Positions 19,043 through 26,968 of a DNA stretch of 64,000 nucleotides are shown here, piece after piece. Every line of letters begins with the position of its first letter. Positions within the stretch are counted from its first letter, which is position 1. The position numbers and the translations under genes are program-made. The stretch comes from Spirosoma foliorum (GTDB lineage: Bacteria; Bacteroidota; Bacteroidia; Cytophagales; Spirosomataceae): NCBI RefSeq assembly GCF_014117325.1, contig NZ_CP059732.1, positions 6,957,001 to 7,021,000 on the forward strand. Direction: 5' to 3'. The notes beneath the pieces are model-generated. The model saw only the letters and a list, made by a program, of their open reading frames with translations, was not told the DNA's origin and did no database searches.

Positions 19043-19543
19043 ATGCTGACCAACGAAGAAGTTGCGCAGACAATTATCAACCAGTTTGGCGAGGCCGTTA
19101 CGGATTTCGATGATCCGTATGACTTACTGACCTGCTCTACCAGTCGCGATCAGATCGTTCCCCTAATAACTTACCTGAAAGGTCATCAGACTTTCCAGTT
19201 TGGTTTTCTGACCGACATTACCGCAATCCACTATCCCGATTCAGTTGGCAAAGAGTTTTGTGTTGTCTACCATATTCATAGCCTAATCAATAATTTCCGG
19301 TTACGAATTAAGGTTTATTTGACAGCAGAAGATGTTCACATTCCGACAATGACCCCGCTTTTCGCCAGTGCGAACTGGATGGAGCGTGAAACATTTGACC
19401 TGTTTGGTATTATCTTCGATGGTCATCCAGATTTGCGCCGGATCTTGAACATGGAAGAAATGGATTACTATCCAATGCGTAAAGAGTACCCACTCGAAGA
19501 CGGCACACGGGAAGATAAAATTGATGCATTGTTTGGACGATAA
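19043..19543 (+). CDS. nuoC: NADH-quinone oxidoreductase subunit C
   Basis: A 166-residue subunit of the peripheral arm of complex I, starting MLTNEEVAQTI at ATG 19043 rather than the TTG two codons earlier. The C-terminal 30-kDa signature is present (WMERETFDLFGIIFDGHPDLRR... MRKEYPLEDG, split here around NMEEMDYYP). It is a separate protein, not fused to NuoD as in E. coli. The spacers on both sides contain weak inverted repeats with reiterated words. Confidence 0.95.
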   Translation: MLTNEEVAQTIINQFGEAVTDFDDPYDLLTCSTSRDQIVPLITYLKGHQTFQFGFLTDITAIHYPDSVGKEFCVVYHIHSLINNFRLRIKVYLTAEDVHIPTMTPLFASANWMERETFDLFGIIFDGHPDLRRILNMEEMDYYPMRKEYPLEDGTREDKIDALFGR

Positions 19544-19549
19544 ATAATG

Positions 19550-19625
19550 AGTGGATGAGTGAATGAGTGAACGAGCGAAATCCATACGCCAGCCACTTAT
19601 TCACTCTTTCGCTCTTTCGCTCTTT
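19550..19625. repeat. Weak palindrome of reiterated words between nuoC and nuoD
   Basis: The left part is made of GAGTGAA-like words and the right part of TTCACTC/TTTCGCTC words, so the two sides pair imperfectly (e.g. GAGTGAATGAGTG against CACTTATTCACTC). It has the same build as the clearer palindromes in this operon but is degenerate. Confidence 0.5.
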
Positions 19626-19629
19626 TAAT

Positions 19630-20862
19630 ATGGTTTCTGAAGAACTCGATATAGCGAATAAAAATCTGCCTGCCGAGCAAGGTCCGGTTCAATATGTTAA
19701 TGAACTGACCACGCTTAACCTCGGTCCTACGCACCCAGCTACACACGGTATTTTCCAGAATGTCCTGCAAATGGATGGGGAGAAAATTGTGTCGGGAGAG
19801 CAAACGATTGGGTATATCCACCGGGCATTTGAAAAAATTGCCGAACGTCGGCCATTCTATCAGATCACAACCCTTACCGACCGGATGAACTACTGTTCAT
19901 CACCCATTAACAACATGGGTTGGCATATGACGGTCGAGAAGTTGCTGGGCATCGATATTCCTAAGCGGGCGCAGTACATCCGCGTTATTCTGATGGAATT
20001 GGCCCGTCTGGCCGACCATCTCATTTGTAACGGAATTCTGGGGGTGGATACAGGCGCTTTTACGGGCTTCCTGTACATCTATCAGGAACGGGAAAATATC
20101 TACGAAATCTACGAAGAAGTTTGTGGAGCCCGCTTAACCACCAATATGGGTCGTATTGGCGGTATGGAGCGTGACCTCTCTCCTACTGCCATTCGTAAGA
20201 TCAAGGAATTGCTGGTTCGTTTTCCAAAGGTGCTGACCGAGTTCGAAAATCTGTTCAATCGTAACCGAATCTTTATGGATCGGGTTATTGGCGTTGGTGG
20301 AATTTCGGCGGAGCGGGCCTTGAGTTATGGATTCACGGGGCCAAACCTACGGGCTGCCGGTGTCGATTACGACGTTCGGGTGATGAATCCGTATTCGTCG
20401 TACCAGGATTTCGAGTTCGACATTCCGGTTGGTCAAAGTGGCGACACCTACGACCGTTTCATGGTTCGGAACGAGGAGATGTGGCAGAGCTTACGCATTA
20501 TTCAGCAAGCTATGGACAACCTTCCCGAAGGTCCTTACTATGCCGATGCTCCACAATACTACCTGCCTCCGAAACAGGAAGTTTATAAAAACATGGAAGC
20601 CCTCATTTATCACTTCAAGATTGTGATGGGTGAAATCGACGCACCCGTTGGTGAGGTGTATCATGCTGTAGAAGGCGGAAATGGTGAGCTAGGTTTTTAT
20701 CTAATCAGCGATGGTGGTCGTGCTCCTTACCGGTTACACTTCCGCCGTCCGTGCTTTATTTATTATCAGGCATACCCAGAAATGTGCAAAGGTCTGACCT
20801 TGTCAGATGCCATTGTCATTATGAGTAGCATGAACGTAATTGCTGGCGAGTTAGACGCGTAG
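19630..20862 (+). CDS. nuoD: NADH-quinone oxidoreductase subunit D
   Basis: A 410-residue 49-kDa-type subunit forming the quinone site with NuoB. Start MVSEELDIANK at ATG 19630; the upstream in-frame extension (from 19567) reads through the intergenic palindrome and is rejected. Family motifs: NLGPTHPATHGIFQN near the start, GYIHRAFEKIAE, RMNYCSSPINNMGW, GLTLSDAIVIMSSMN at the end. The stop TAG (20860-20862) is followed after 2 nt by the hicA ATG. Confidence 0.96.
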   Translation: MVSEELDIANKNLPAEQGPVQYVNELTTLNLGPTHPATHGIFQNVLQMDGEKIVSGEQTIGYIHRAFEKIAERRPFYQITTLTDRMNYCSSPINNMGWHMTVEKLLGIDIPKRAQYIRVILMELARLADHLICNGILGVDTGAFTGFLYIYQERENIYEIYEEVCGARLTTNMGRIGGMERDLSPTAIRKIKELLVRFPKVLTEFENLFNRNRIFMDRVIGVGGISAERALSYGFTGPNLRAAGVDYDVRVMNPYSSYQDFEFDIPVGQSGDTYDRFMVRNEEMWQSLRIIQQAMDNLPEGPYYADAPQYYLPPKQEVYKNMEALIYHFKIVMGEIDAPVGEVYHAVEGGNGELGFYLISDGGRAPYRLHFRRPCFIYYQAYPEMCKGLTLSDAIVIMSSMNVIAGELDA

Positions 20863-20864
20863 TA

Positions 20865-21062
20865 ATGGCCATTAAGTTTCGTGAGATCGTTCGTCTGATT
20901 GAAGAAGATGGATGGTATCAGGTTCGGCAACGAGGTAGCCACCGTCAATTCAAGCACACTAGTAAAACAGGTTTAGTGACAATAGCGTACCATAGTTTGA
21001 ATGACTCTGTTCCCTCAGGAACGTTGAGTAGTATTTATAAACAGGCGCAGATTGAACGATGA
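20865..21062 (+). CDS. hicA: HicA-family mRNA interferase toxin
   Basis: A 65-residue protein with the HicA double-stranded-RNA-binding-like fold: FREIVRLIEEDGWYQVRQRG then the catalytic-histidine motif GSHRQFKH (His near residue 26). HicA toxins cleave mRNA and tmRNA when freed from HicB. It starts 2 nt after the nuoD stop and overlaps hicB by 4 nt (ATGA), so its expression must depend largely on the nuo operon. Typical length and gene order (toxin first) for HicAB. The family is clear; activity is inferred. Confidence 0.88.
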   Translation: MAIKFREIVRLIEEDGWYQVRQRGSHRQFKHTSKTGLVTIAYHSLNDSVPSGTLSSIYKQAQIER

Positions 21063-21274
21063 AAAAGTATTTGGTCATTATCGAGAAATCCGATACAGGT
21101 TACGGTGCTTATGTCCCTGATTTACCGGGGTGTGTAGCAACCGCACCGACCAAAGATGAAGTCGAGCGTTTGATTTATGAAGGAATCCAATTTCACATTG
21201 AAGGTTTAGAATTGGAAGGTCTGTCTATTCCTGTAGCCAGTTCAGAAGCCGAAACAATGGTTTTTGCAGATTAA
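21059..21274 (+). CDS. hicB: HicB-family antitoxin, short form
   Basis: A 71-residue protein with the HicB partial RNase-H fold: YLVIIEKSDTGYGAYVPDLPGCVATAPT followed by EVERLIYEGIQFHIEGLELEG. It lacks the C-terminal helix-turn-helix or ribbon-helix-helix DNA-binding domain of longer HicB proteins, so it can probably bind HicA but not autoregulate. It overlaps hicA by 4 nt; its stop is 4 nt before the nuoE start. Short HicB forms are known, so it need not be truncated. Confidence 0.85.
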   Translation: MKKYLVIIEKSDTGYGAYVPDLPGCVATAPTKDEVERLIYEGIQFHIEGLELEGLSIPVASSEAETMVFAD

Positions 21275-21278
21275 ACAC

Positions 21279-21782
21279 ATGACGACAGAGACAAATAACC
21301 CCTCCGTACAGTTTACGCCCGAACGATTAGAGAAGGCAAAAGAAATTATTGCCCGCTATCCCGAAGGCAAACAGAAGTCCGCGCTATTACCCTTATTGCA
21401 CGTGTTGCAGGAGCAGGAAGGCTGGACGAGTCCTGAAGGTATGGATTATGTAGCTAGAATGCTTGACATCCAACCGATTGAAGTATACGAGGTGGCATCG
21501 TTTTACACCATGTATCACTTAAACCCGGTTGGCAAGCACGTTATCGAATACTGCCGCACGGGTCCTTGCTGTCTGATGGGTGGTGAAGAAGTATACGCTC
21601 ACCTGAAACAACGGCTTAGTATTGATACTGGTCAAACGACTGTGGATGGTCAGTTTACCCTTAAAGAAGTAGAATGTCTGGCAGCTTGTGGTATGGGTCC
21701 CGTGTTTCAGATTCGGGAGAAATATTACATGCATCTCACCAACGAGCGCGTGGACGAAATCATTGACGAACTGTCGAAATAA
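21279..21782 (+). CDS. nuoE: NADH-quinone oxidoreductase subunit E
   Basis: A 167-residue thioredoxin-fold subunit carrying the [2Fe-2S] cluster N1a. Start MTTETNNPSVQFTPERL at ATG 21279, 4 nt after hicB. Cluster cysteines lie in EYCRTGPCCLMGG (C-x4-C) and ECLAACGMGP (C-x3-C). Together with NuoF it forms the NADH-oxidising tip of complex I. Its translation is probably coupled to hicB. Confidence 0.96.
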   Translation: MTTETNNPSVQFTPERLEKAKEIIARYPEGKQKSALLPLLHVLQEQEGWTSPEGMDYVARMLDIQPIEVYEVASFYTMYHLNPVGKHVIEYCRTGPCCLMGGEEVYAHLKQRLSIDTGQTTVDGQFTLKEVECLAACGMGPVFQIREKYYMHLTNERVDEIIDELSK

Positions 21783-21790
21783 CCTTCCTC

Positions 21791-23131
21791 ATGGCTATCA
21801 AGATTTTAACTGAACATATCAACGTTCCTGGTATCGAAACTTTCGACGTATACCGGAAGCAAGGTGGTTATACAGCTGTCGAAAAGGCATTGAAGACGTT
21901 GACGCCTGAGTCTATTGTCGAAGAAGTAAAAAAAGCGGGTGTTCGGGGCCGGGGTGGTGCTGGCTTCCCTATGGGGATGAAATGGAGCTTTCTGGCGAAA
22001 CCAGAAGGTGTTCCCCGTTACCTCGTTTGTAATGCCGACGAATCAGAGCCGGGTACGTTCAAGGATCACTATTTAATGAAGAATATCCCTCACTTGCTTA
22101 TTGAGGGAATGATTATTTCATCGTTTGCACTGGGCGCCAACAAGTCGTTCATCTACGTACGCGGTGAATTGATGTACGTGATTCATATCCTCGAAAAAGC
22201 CATTGCCGAAGCGAAAGCAAAAGGCTTTTTGGGTAAAAATATTCTTGGTAGCGGCTACGACCTCGAACTGGTTGTACAACCAGGCGGAGGAGCGTATATC
22301 TGTGGTGAAGAAACGGCGTTGCTCGAGTCATTGGAAGGCAAACGTGGTAACCCACGGAATAAGCCGCCATTTCCAGCCGTAAAAGGCTTATATCAAAGTC
22401 CAACAGTAGTTAATAACGTTGAATCCATCGCCACAACACCGTGGATTATCAATAATGGTGGAGAGGCTTACGCAGGCATTGGCATTGGACGCAGCACAGG
22501 AACGAAACTGATTTCAGCGTCTGGCCATATCAACAAACCTGGTGTTTATGAAATCGAACTCGGCGTTCCGGTCGAAGATTTTATTTATGCCGATGAATGG
22601 TGCGGTGGTATTCGTCCGGGCCATAAATTCAAAGCCTTGGTAGCGGGTGGATCATCCGTCCCCATTCTGCCAGCTAACTTAGCGTTAACACTGGCGAATG
22701 GCGAGAAACGGCTGATGTCGTACGAATCGCTCTCAGATGGTGGTTTCGCTACAGGTACGATGCTCGGCTCCGGTGGTTTTATCCTCTTCGACGAAACATC
22801 CTGTATTGTTCGGAACACCTGGAATTTCTCTCGCTTCTATCATCACGAATCCTGTGGCCAATGTAGTCCTTGCCGGGAAGGAACGGGTTGGATGGAGAAA
22901 GTTCTGCACCGGATCGAATACGGTCACGGTCATCAGCAGGATATCGATCTTCTTGTTGACGTATCCAAAAAGATTGAAGGAAATACAATTTGCCCGCTTG
23001 GCGATGCGGCTGCCTGGCCTGTTGCCAGTGCGATTCGTCATTTCCGGGATGAATTCCAGTGGCATATCGATCACCCATCCGAAGCCACTCAACCAGGAGC
23101 GGTTTATCGGGGCGAAATGGCATTGGTGTAA
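21791..23131 (+). CDS. nuoF: NADH-quinone oxidoreductase subunit F
   Basis: A 446-residue NADH- and FMN-binding subunit. NADH-binding GRGGAGFPMGMKW, the FMN-associated YICGEETALLESLEGKRG and the [4Fe-4S] N3 motif SCGQCSPCREGTGW with a distal cysteine in GNTICPLGDAA are all present. Length fits the family. It starts 8 nt after nuoE and is followed by a palindromic spacer before nuoG. Confidence 0.97.
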   Translation: MAIKILTEHINVPGIETFDVYRKQGGYTAVEKALKTLTPESIVEEVKKAGVRGRGGAGFPMGMKWSFLAKPEGVPRYLVCNADESEPGTFKDHYLMKNIPHLLIEGMIISSFALGANKSFIYVRGELMYVIHILEKAIAEAKAKGFLGKNILGSGYDLELVVQPGGGAYICGEETALLESLEGKRGNPRNKPPFPAVKGLYQSPTVVNNVESIATTPWIINNGGEAYAGIGIGRSTGTKLISASGHINKPGVYEIELGVPVEDFIYADEWCGGIRPGHKFKALVAGGSSVPILPANLALTLANGEKRLMSYESLSDGGFATGTMLGSGGFILFDETSCIVRNTWNFSRFYHHESCGQCSPCREGTGWMEKVLHRIEYGHGHQQDIDLLVDVSKKIEGNTICPLGDAAAWPVASAIRHFRDEFQWHIDHPSEATQPGAVYRGEMALV

Positions 23132-23132
23132 C

Positions 23133-23184
23133 GCGGCTGGAAAGCCGTGCAATTATTTTAACCGAGTTGCGGCTTTCCAGCCGC
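23133..23184. repeat. Palindrome between nuoF and nuoG
   Basis: Arms GCGGCTGGAAAGCC and GGCTTTCCAGCCGC are perfect over 14 bp, with partial extension inside (CGTGCAA against TTGCGG). It starts 1 nt after the nuoF stop and ends 10 nt before the nuoG ATG. There is no T-run, and genes continue in the same operon. Confidence 0.85.
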
Positions 23185-23194
23185 ATTACGATAT

Positions 23195-24280
23195 ATGGAA
23201 GACGTAAAGCCGCAATTACTAAAAGTCACGATTGACGGAATAGAAGTTGAAGTTGAGCCCGGTACGACCATTTTGCAGGCCGCCCGTAAAATTGGTCCGG
23301 CAGTAGCTCCTCCGGCCATGTGCTACTATCAGCCCTTAAAAGGTAGCGGTGGCAAATGCCGGGCCTGTCTGGTTCGGGTAGCTGCTGGTTCAGCCAAAGA
23401 CCCACGTCCAATGCCTAAATTGGTAGCTTCCTGTCTGACAGCTGTGCAGGATGGTATGGTGGTCGAGAACGAAACAAGTCCGCAGGTAATTGATGCCCGG
23501 AATGGCGTTGTTGAGTTCCTGTTGCTGAATCACCCACTCGATTGCCCCGTTTGCGATCAGGCTGGCGAGTGCGATCTGCAAAATTTTGCCTTCGATCACG
23601 GCAAATCGACAACTCGTTACGAAGAGGATCGCCGGACGTTTGAGAAGAAAGACATTGGCCCGTATATTCAGCTACACATGACGCGTTGCATTCTGTGCTA
23701 CCGTTGCGTGTACACTGCCGACCAAATCACGAACAAGCGTGTTCATGGTGTATTAGGCCGGGGCGATGCCTCTGAAATTGGGACGTACATCGAGAAAGCA
23801 ATCGACAATGATTTCTCAGGTAACGTTATCGATGTATGCCCAGTCGGTGCCTTGACGGACAAAACCTACCGGTTCAAAAACCGCGTATGGTTTTCGAAAC
23901 CTGTTGATGCGCACCGCGATTGCCCAACCTGCTCGGGCAAGGTTACGCTCTGGTACCGAGGTGAAGATGTGATCCGGGTAACCGCTCGTAAAAATGAGTG
24001 GGGCGAAGTATTGGAGTTTATCTGCAACACTTGCCGATTCGACAAAAAGAAAACCAGCGACTGGACGATTGAAGGCCCAACCAAAATCTCCCGGAGTTCA
24101 GTTATTTCGGCAAATAAATATCGGGCCGATACGATCAAACCAAGCTTTGGGCAGCGCTTAGCGGCTGCTGAATATAAGCCCATTCACGATGAACGTGATA
24201 CGTCGCAACTGGACATTAAGCAATTAGCACCAGAACGTTTTGCGAAAGTACTGCCATCGGCAATGGAGCCAGAACCTTGA
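23195..24280 (+). CDS. nuoG: NADH-quinone oxidoreductase subunit G, short form
   Basis: A 361-residue iron-sulfur subunit. It keeps the N-terminal ferredoxin domain (MCYYQPLKGSGGKCRACLVR, N1b), the His/Cys motif HPLDCPVCDQAGEC (N5) and a CILCYRC ... CPVGAL cluster site (N4), plus paired CPTC and CNTC motifs at the beginning of a molybdopterin-type domain. The large C-terminal domain of classical NuoG (700-900 residues) is missing; the protein ends shortly after. Short NuoG proteins occur in Bacteroidota, so this is likely normal. Electrons pass from NuoE/F through it to NuoI. Confidence 0.93.
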   Translation: MEDVKPQLLKVTIDGIEVEVEPGTTILQAARKIGPAVAPPAMCYYQPLKGSGGKCRACLVRVAAGSAKDPRPMPKLVASCLTAVQDGMVVENETSPQVIDARNGVVEFLLLNHPLDCPVCDQAGECDLQNFAFDHGKSTTRYEEDRRTFEKKDIGPYIQLHMTRCILCYRCVYTADQITNKRVHGVLGRGDASEIGTYIEKAIDNDFSGNVIDVCPVGALTDKTYRFKNRVWFSKPVDAHRDCPTCSGKVTLWYRGEDVIRVTARKNEWGEVLEFICNTCRFDKKKTSDWTIEGPTKISRSSVISANKYRADTIKPSFGQRLAAAEYKPIHDERDTSQLDIKQLAPERFAKVLPSAMEPEP

Positions 24281-24282
24281 TA

Positions 24283-24370
24283 AGTTACGAAGTTGTAGAG
24301 TTCTAAAGTTGTAGAGTTACTCTCTAAGCTTTAAAACTTTACGACTTTATAACTCTACAATTTTATAACT
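24283..24370. repeat. Quasi-palindrome between nuoG and nuoH
   Basis: Left arm 24283-24320 and right arm to 24370 pair over about 36 bp with several mismatches. The arms repeat words such as GTTGTAGAGTT and AAAGTTGTAGAG. It fills the whole spacer between the two genes, ending 6 nt before the nuoH ATG. Confidence 0.8.
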
Positions 24371-24376
24371 GAGAAA

Positions 24377-25531
24377 ATGGACTTAACCGTATTACTCGTT
24401 AAAGGACTAATTATCCTTATCATTTTTGCGATAACGCTGGGTATTGCCGCCTACTCTACCTATGGAGAACGGAAGGTGGCTGCTTTTTTGCAGGATCGCA
24501 TTGGCCCAAACCGAGCTGGTCCCTGGGGTTTATTGCAACCCCTGGCCGATGGCGGTAAAATGTTCTTCAAAGAAGATTTTATCCCTTCTCAAGCCAGTAA
24601 ATGGCTCTTTATTCTGGGACCATGCTTAGCCATGTTGACCGCTCTAATGTCGAGCGCCGTCATTCCATTTGGGGATACCATTAAATTTGGTAACTATGCA
24701 ATTCCGATTCAGGCGATCGAAATCAACATTGGTGTCTTATACATCTTCGGCGTTGTTTCGTTAGGTGTTTACGGCATCATGGTGGGTGGCTGGGCTTCTA
24801 ATAACAAGTTTTCCTTGCTAGGAGCTATTCGGGCGGCATCGCAAAATATTAGCTACGAAATTGCGTTGGGTCTGTCCCTCATTGCCATTCTGATGATGAG
24901 CGGTTCACTGTCACTGACCGCTATTATCAATGAGCAGGCAACCTTTTTTGAGTGGAATATTTTCACCCAACCCCTAGGCTTTGTTATTTTCCTGACCTGC
25001 GCCTTCGCCGAGTGTAATCGTACTCCTTTCGATTTACCAGAGTGTGAAACCGAACTTGTTGGTGGTTACCACACCGAATACAGTTCGATGAAACTGGGCT
25101 TTTATTTATTCGCCGAATACATCAATATGTTTGTTTCATCGGCCTTTATTTCAGCGCTGTATTTTGGCGGTTTCCACTACCCATTTATGAACGAAATTGG
25201 TCAGGCACTCGAAAAATCGCTGGGCGCTATAACCGGTCATAATGTGGCAACAGCCATTGGCGTGGCCGCTTACTTTGGCAAGATTTTGTTCTTCATTTTC
25301 TTCTTTATGTGGGTTCGTTGGACAGTTCCACGTTTCCGCTATGATCAGTTGATGAATCTGGGCTGGAAAACATTTATCCCATTAGCTATTCTTAATGTGG
25401 TAATAACCGGTGCTGGTTTGCTTTATAATTTCAAATACGCAACCTGGCTGATTGCCATCGTAATGATCGTACTGGCGGTTTCATCCATGTCTCGCGCACC
25501 TAAACGGGAAATTGTACCACAAAGGGGTTAA
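24377..25531 (+). CDS. nuoH: NADH-quinone oxidoreductase subunit H
   Basis: A 384-residue membrane subunit at the quinone entry site, with about eight helices. Family motifs: YGERKVAAFLQDRIGPNRAG at the first loop, ADGGKMFFKEDFIP, and the acidic loop AECNRTPFDLPECETELVGG. Length is slightly above E. coli NuoH. It is located after the palindrome following nuoG and 53 nt before nuoI; that spacer also has a weak inverted repeat. Confidence 0.96.
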   Translation: MDLTVLLVKGLIILIIFAITLGIAAYSTYGERKVAAFLQDRIGPNRAGPWGLLQPLADGGKMFFKEDFIPSQASKWLFILGPCLAMLTALMSSAVIPFGDTIKFGNYAIPIQAIEINIGVLYIFGVVSLGVYGIMVGGWASNNKFSLLGAIRAASQNISYEIALGLSLIAILMMSGSLSLTAIINEQATFFEWNIFTQPLGFVIFLTCAFAECNRTPFDLPECETELVGGYHTEYSSMKLGFYLFAEYINMFVSSAFISALYFGGFHYPFMNEIGQALEKSLGAITGHNVATAIGVAAYFGKILFFIFFFMWVRWTVPRFRYDQLMNLGWKTFIPLAILNVVITGAGLLYNFKYATWLIAIVMIVLAVSSMSRAPKREIVPQRG

Positions 25532-25584
25532 TCGGTTTATAGCTGTAGTCCGAAGTTGATTATAACTACAAACGCCTTACTATT

Positions 25585-26151
25585 ATGCAATTAACAAACC
25601 GCTCTAAGCAGGTTAGCAATAAAGAAATGACGCTGGCAGAGAAAATGTATCTGCCAGCCGTTATTAGTGGTCTGGCCATTACAATCCGCCACTTTTTCCG
25701 CAAGAAGCCGACTATTCAATACCCAGAAGTAAAAAAATACCTGGGGCCAATTTACCGGGGTCATCACATTCTGAAACGGGATGAACAGGGTCGCGAGCGT
25801 TGTACCGCTTGTGGCTTGTGTGCAGTAGCCTGCCCAGCCGAAGCGATTTCGATGGTAGCGGCAGAACGCAAAAAGGGCGAAGAAGGCTTATATCGGGAAG
25901 AGAAATACGCAGCGGTATATGAAATCAACATGCTGCGTTGCATTTTTTGCGGATTATGCGAAGAGGCTTGTCCTAAACAGGCTGTTTACCTCCGACATGA
26001 CAAAATGGTGCCTGTTTTTCAGGAGCGGGACGAAGTAATTTACGGTAAAGACCGGCTGGTTGAAAAGATGGATGACCGCTATATTCGTGCGAATAATTCT
26101 GAAGTAAAAACTACGCCAACCGAACCCAGTCTAACGCGAGCCGCCACCTAG
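25585..26151 (+). CDS. nuoI: NADH-quinone oxidoreductase subunit I
   Basis: A 188-residue ferredoxin-type subunit with two [4Fe-4S] motifs, CTACGLCAVACP and CIFCGLCEEACP (clusters N6a and N6b), and a Bacteroidota-typical C-terminal extension. It passes electrons from NuoG to NuoB. An inverted repeat fills the 115-nt spacer to nuoJ. Confidence 0.96.
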   Translation: MQLTNRSKQVSNKEMTLAEKMYLPAVISGLAITIRHFFRKKPTIQYPEVKKYLGPIYRGHHILKRDEQGRERCTACGLCAVACPAEAISMVAAERKKGEEGLYREEKYAAVYEINMLRCIFCGLCEEACPKQAVYLRHDKMVPVFQERDEVIYGKDRLVEKMDDRYIRANNSEVKTTPTEPSLTRAAT

Positions 26152-26180
26152 TAAAACTGTCACTCACTGTCAGGAACAGT

Positions 26181-26226
26181 CAACATTTGTCAGGTATTGC
26201 CAATAGTGGGTACCTGACGAATGTTG
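26181..26226. repeat. Palindrome between nuoI and nuoJ
   Basis: CAACATTTGTCAGGTA (26181-26196) pairs with TACCTGACGAATGTTG (26211-26226), one mismatch in 16 bp, loop 14 nt. The flanks (26155-26265) are filled with CTGTCA/TGACA-like words that extend a degenerate pairing. Confidence 0.8.
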
Positions 26227-26266
26227 GCAATTACTGACCCCAATTGACAATTTCTGACCATTGATT

Positions 26267-26822
26267 ATGACTGAAATACTTACCTTTTTTAAAACGCTTA
26301 CGCCCACTGGCTATCTGTTTCTTCTACTAACAGCCCTGACTCTGTTTAGTGCTATTGGTGTTGTTACGGCGCGTAACCCAATTTATAGCGTTCTGGCTTT
26401 AATTGCGACCTTCTTTTGCCTATCGGGCCATTATATTCTTCTGAATGCTCAGTTTTTGGCGGCAGTCAATATTATCGTCTATGCAGGGGCGATTATGGTC
26501 TTATTCCTGTTCACGATCATGTTCCTCAATCTTCGGAAAGAAGATGAAGAGTCAAAGACAAACCTGACCAAAATGATATCTGTGGTCGTTGGGGGGGGTG
26601 TTAATGGTTATGCTTATTACCATTTTCCGGGCTAAAAGTGCTCAGGTTCCTACGGTTAATGGGGTTACATTTAATGGTAAAACGGGCTTGGTTGAGAACT
26701 TAGGGAAATTGTTGTACAGCGACTATATTTTACCATTTGAGCTGGCCTCTATCCTATTCATCATCGCGATGGTCGGAGCTGTTATGCTTGGCAAGCGGGA
26801 AGCTGGTGATCGTCATTTCTGA
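26267..26822 (+). pseudogene. nuoJ: nuoJ, frameshifted at a run of eight G
   Basis: Complex I membrane subunit J. The first frame runs from ATG 26267 (preferred to TTG 26261) through helices such as TGYLFLLLTALTLFSAIGV and the conserved AAVNIIVYAGAIMVLFLF, then at the G8 run 26591-26598 enters a wrong frame and stops at 26635. The second frame continues from the same run with VLMVMLITIFRAK and ends with a typical NuoJ last helix (ELASILFIIAMVGAVMLGKR) at 26822. With seven G the gene would be intact at 184 residues, normal for the family. A homopolymer sequencing error is the simplest explanation; real loss or slippage is possible. Confidence 0.88.
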
Positions 26823-26862
26823 CCACTGATTTATGTGATTTTTTGATTGACTTTGATTAGGT

Positions 26863-26891
26863 ATAAGCCGCTCAATGAGCGGCTTATTTTG
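26863..26891 (+). terminator. Terminator of the nuo operon after nuoJ
   Basis: Perfect 10-bp stem ATAAGCCGCT/AGCGGCTTAT with a 5-nt loop and TTTTG after it. It marks the end of the operon directly after nuoJ, so nuoKLMN do not follow. Confidence 0.85.
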
Positions 26892-26937
26892 TTTGTGGAG
26901 TATGAATAAGCGTTAGGTGCTTTATATCCCAAGGGAA

Positions 26938-26945
26938 TAACTTTG
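26938..26945 (+). promoter_or_regulatory. Promoter -7 box of the secreted esterase
   Basis: TAACTTTG followed by C, 23 nt before the ATG at 26969. It matches the -7 consensus; the -33 element is weak. Confidence 0.5.
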
Positions 26946-26968
26946 CTTACACTTTCTCTATCTATTCT

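Noticed and set aside
22733..23207. Three overlapping long frames (both strands) over the end of nuoF
   Set aside because: All are alternative readings of nuoF, whose motifs are unambiguous.
23195..24280. NuoG as a truncated pseudogene
   Set aside because: Iron-sulfur motifs are intact and short NuoG proteins are usual in Bacteroidota; no remnant of the missing domain follows.
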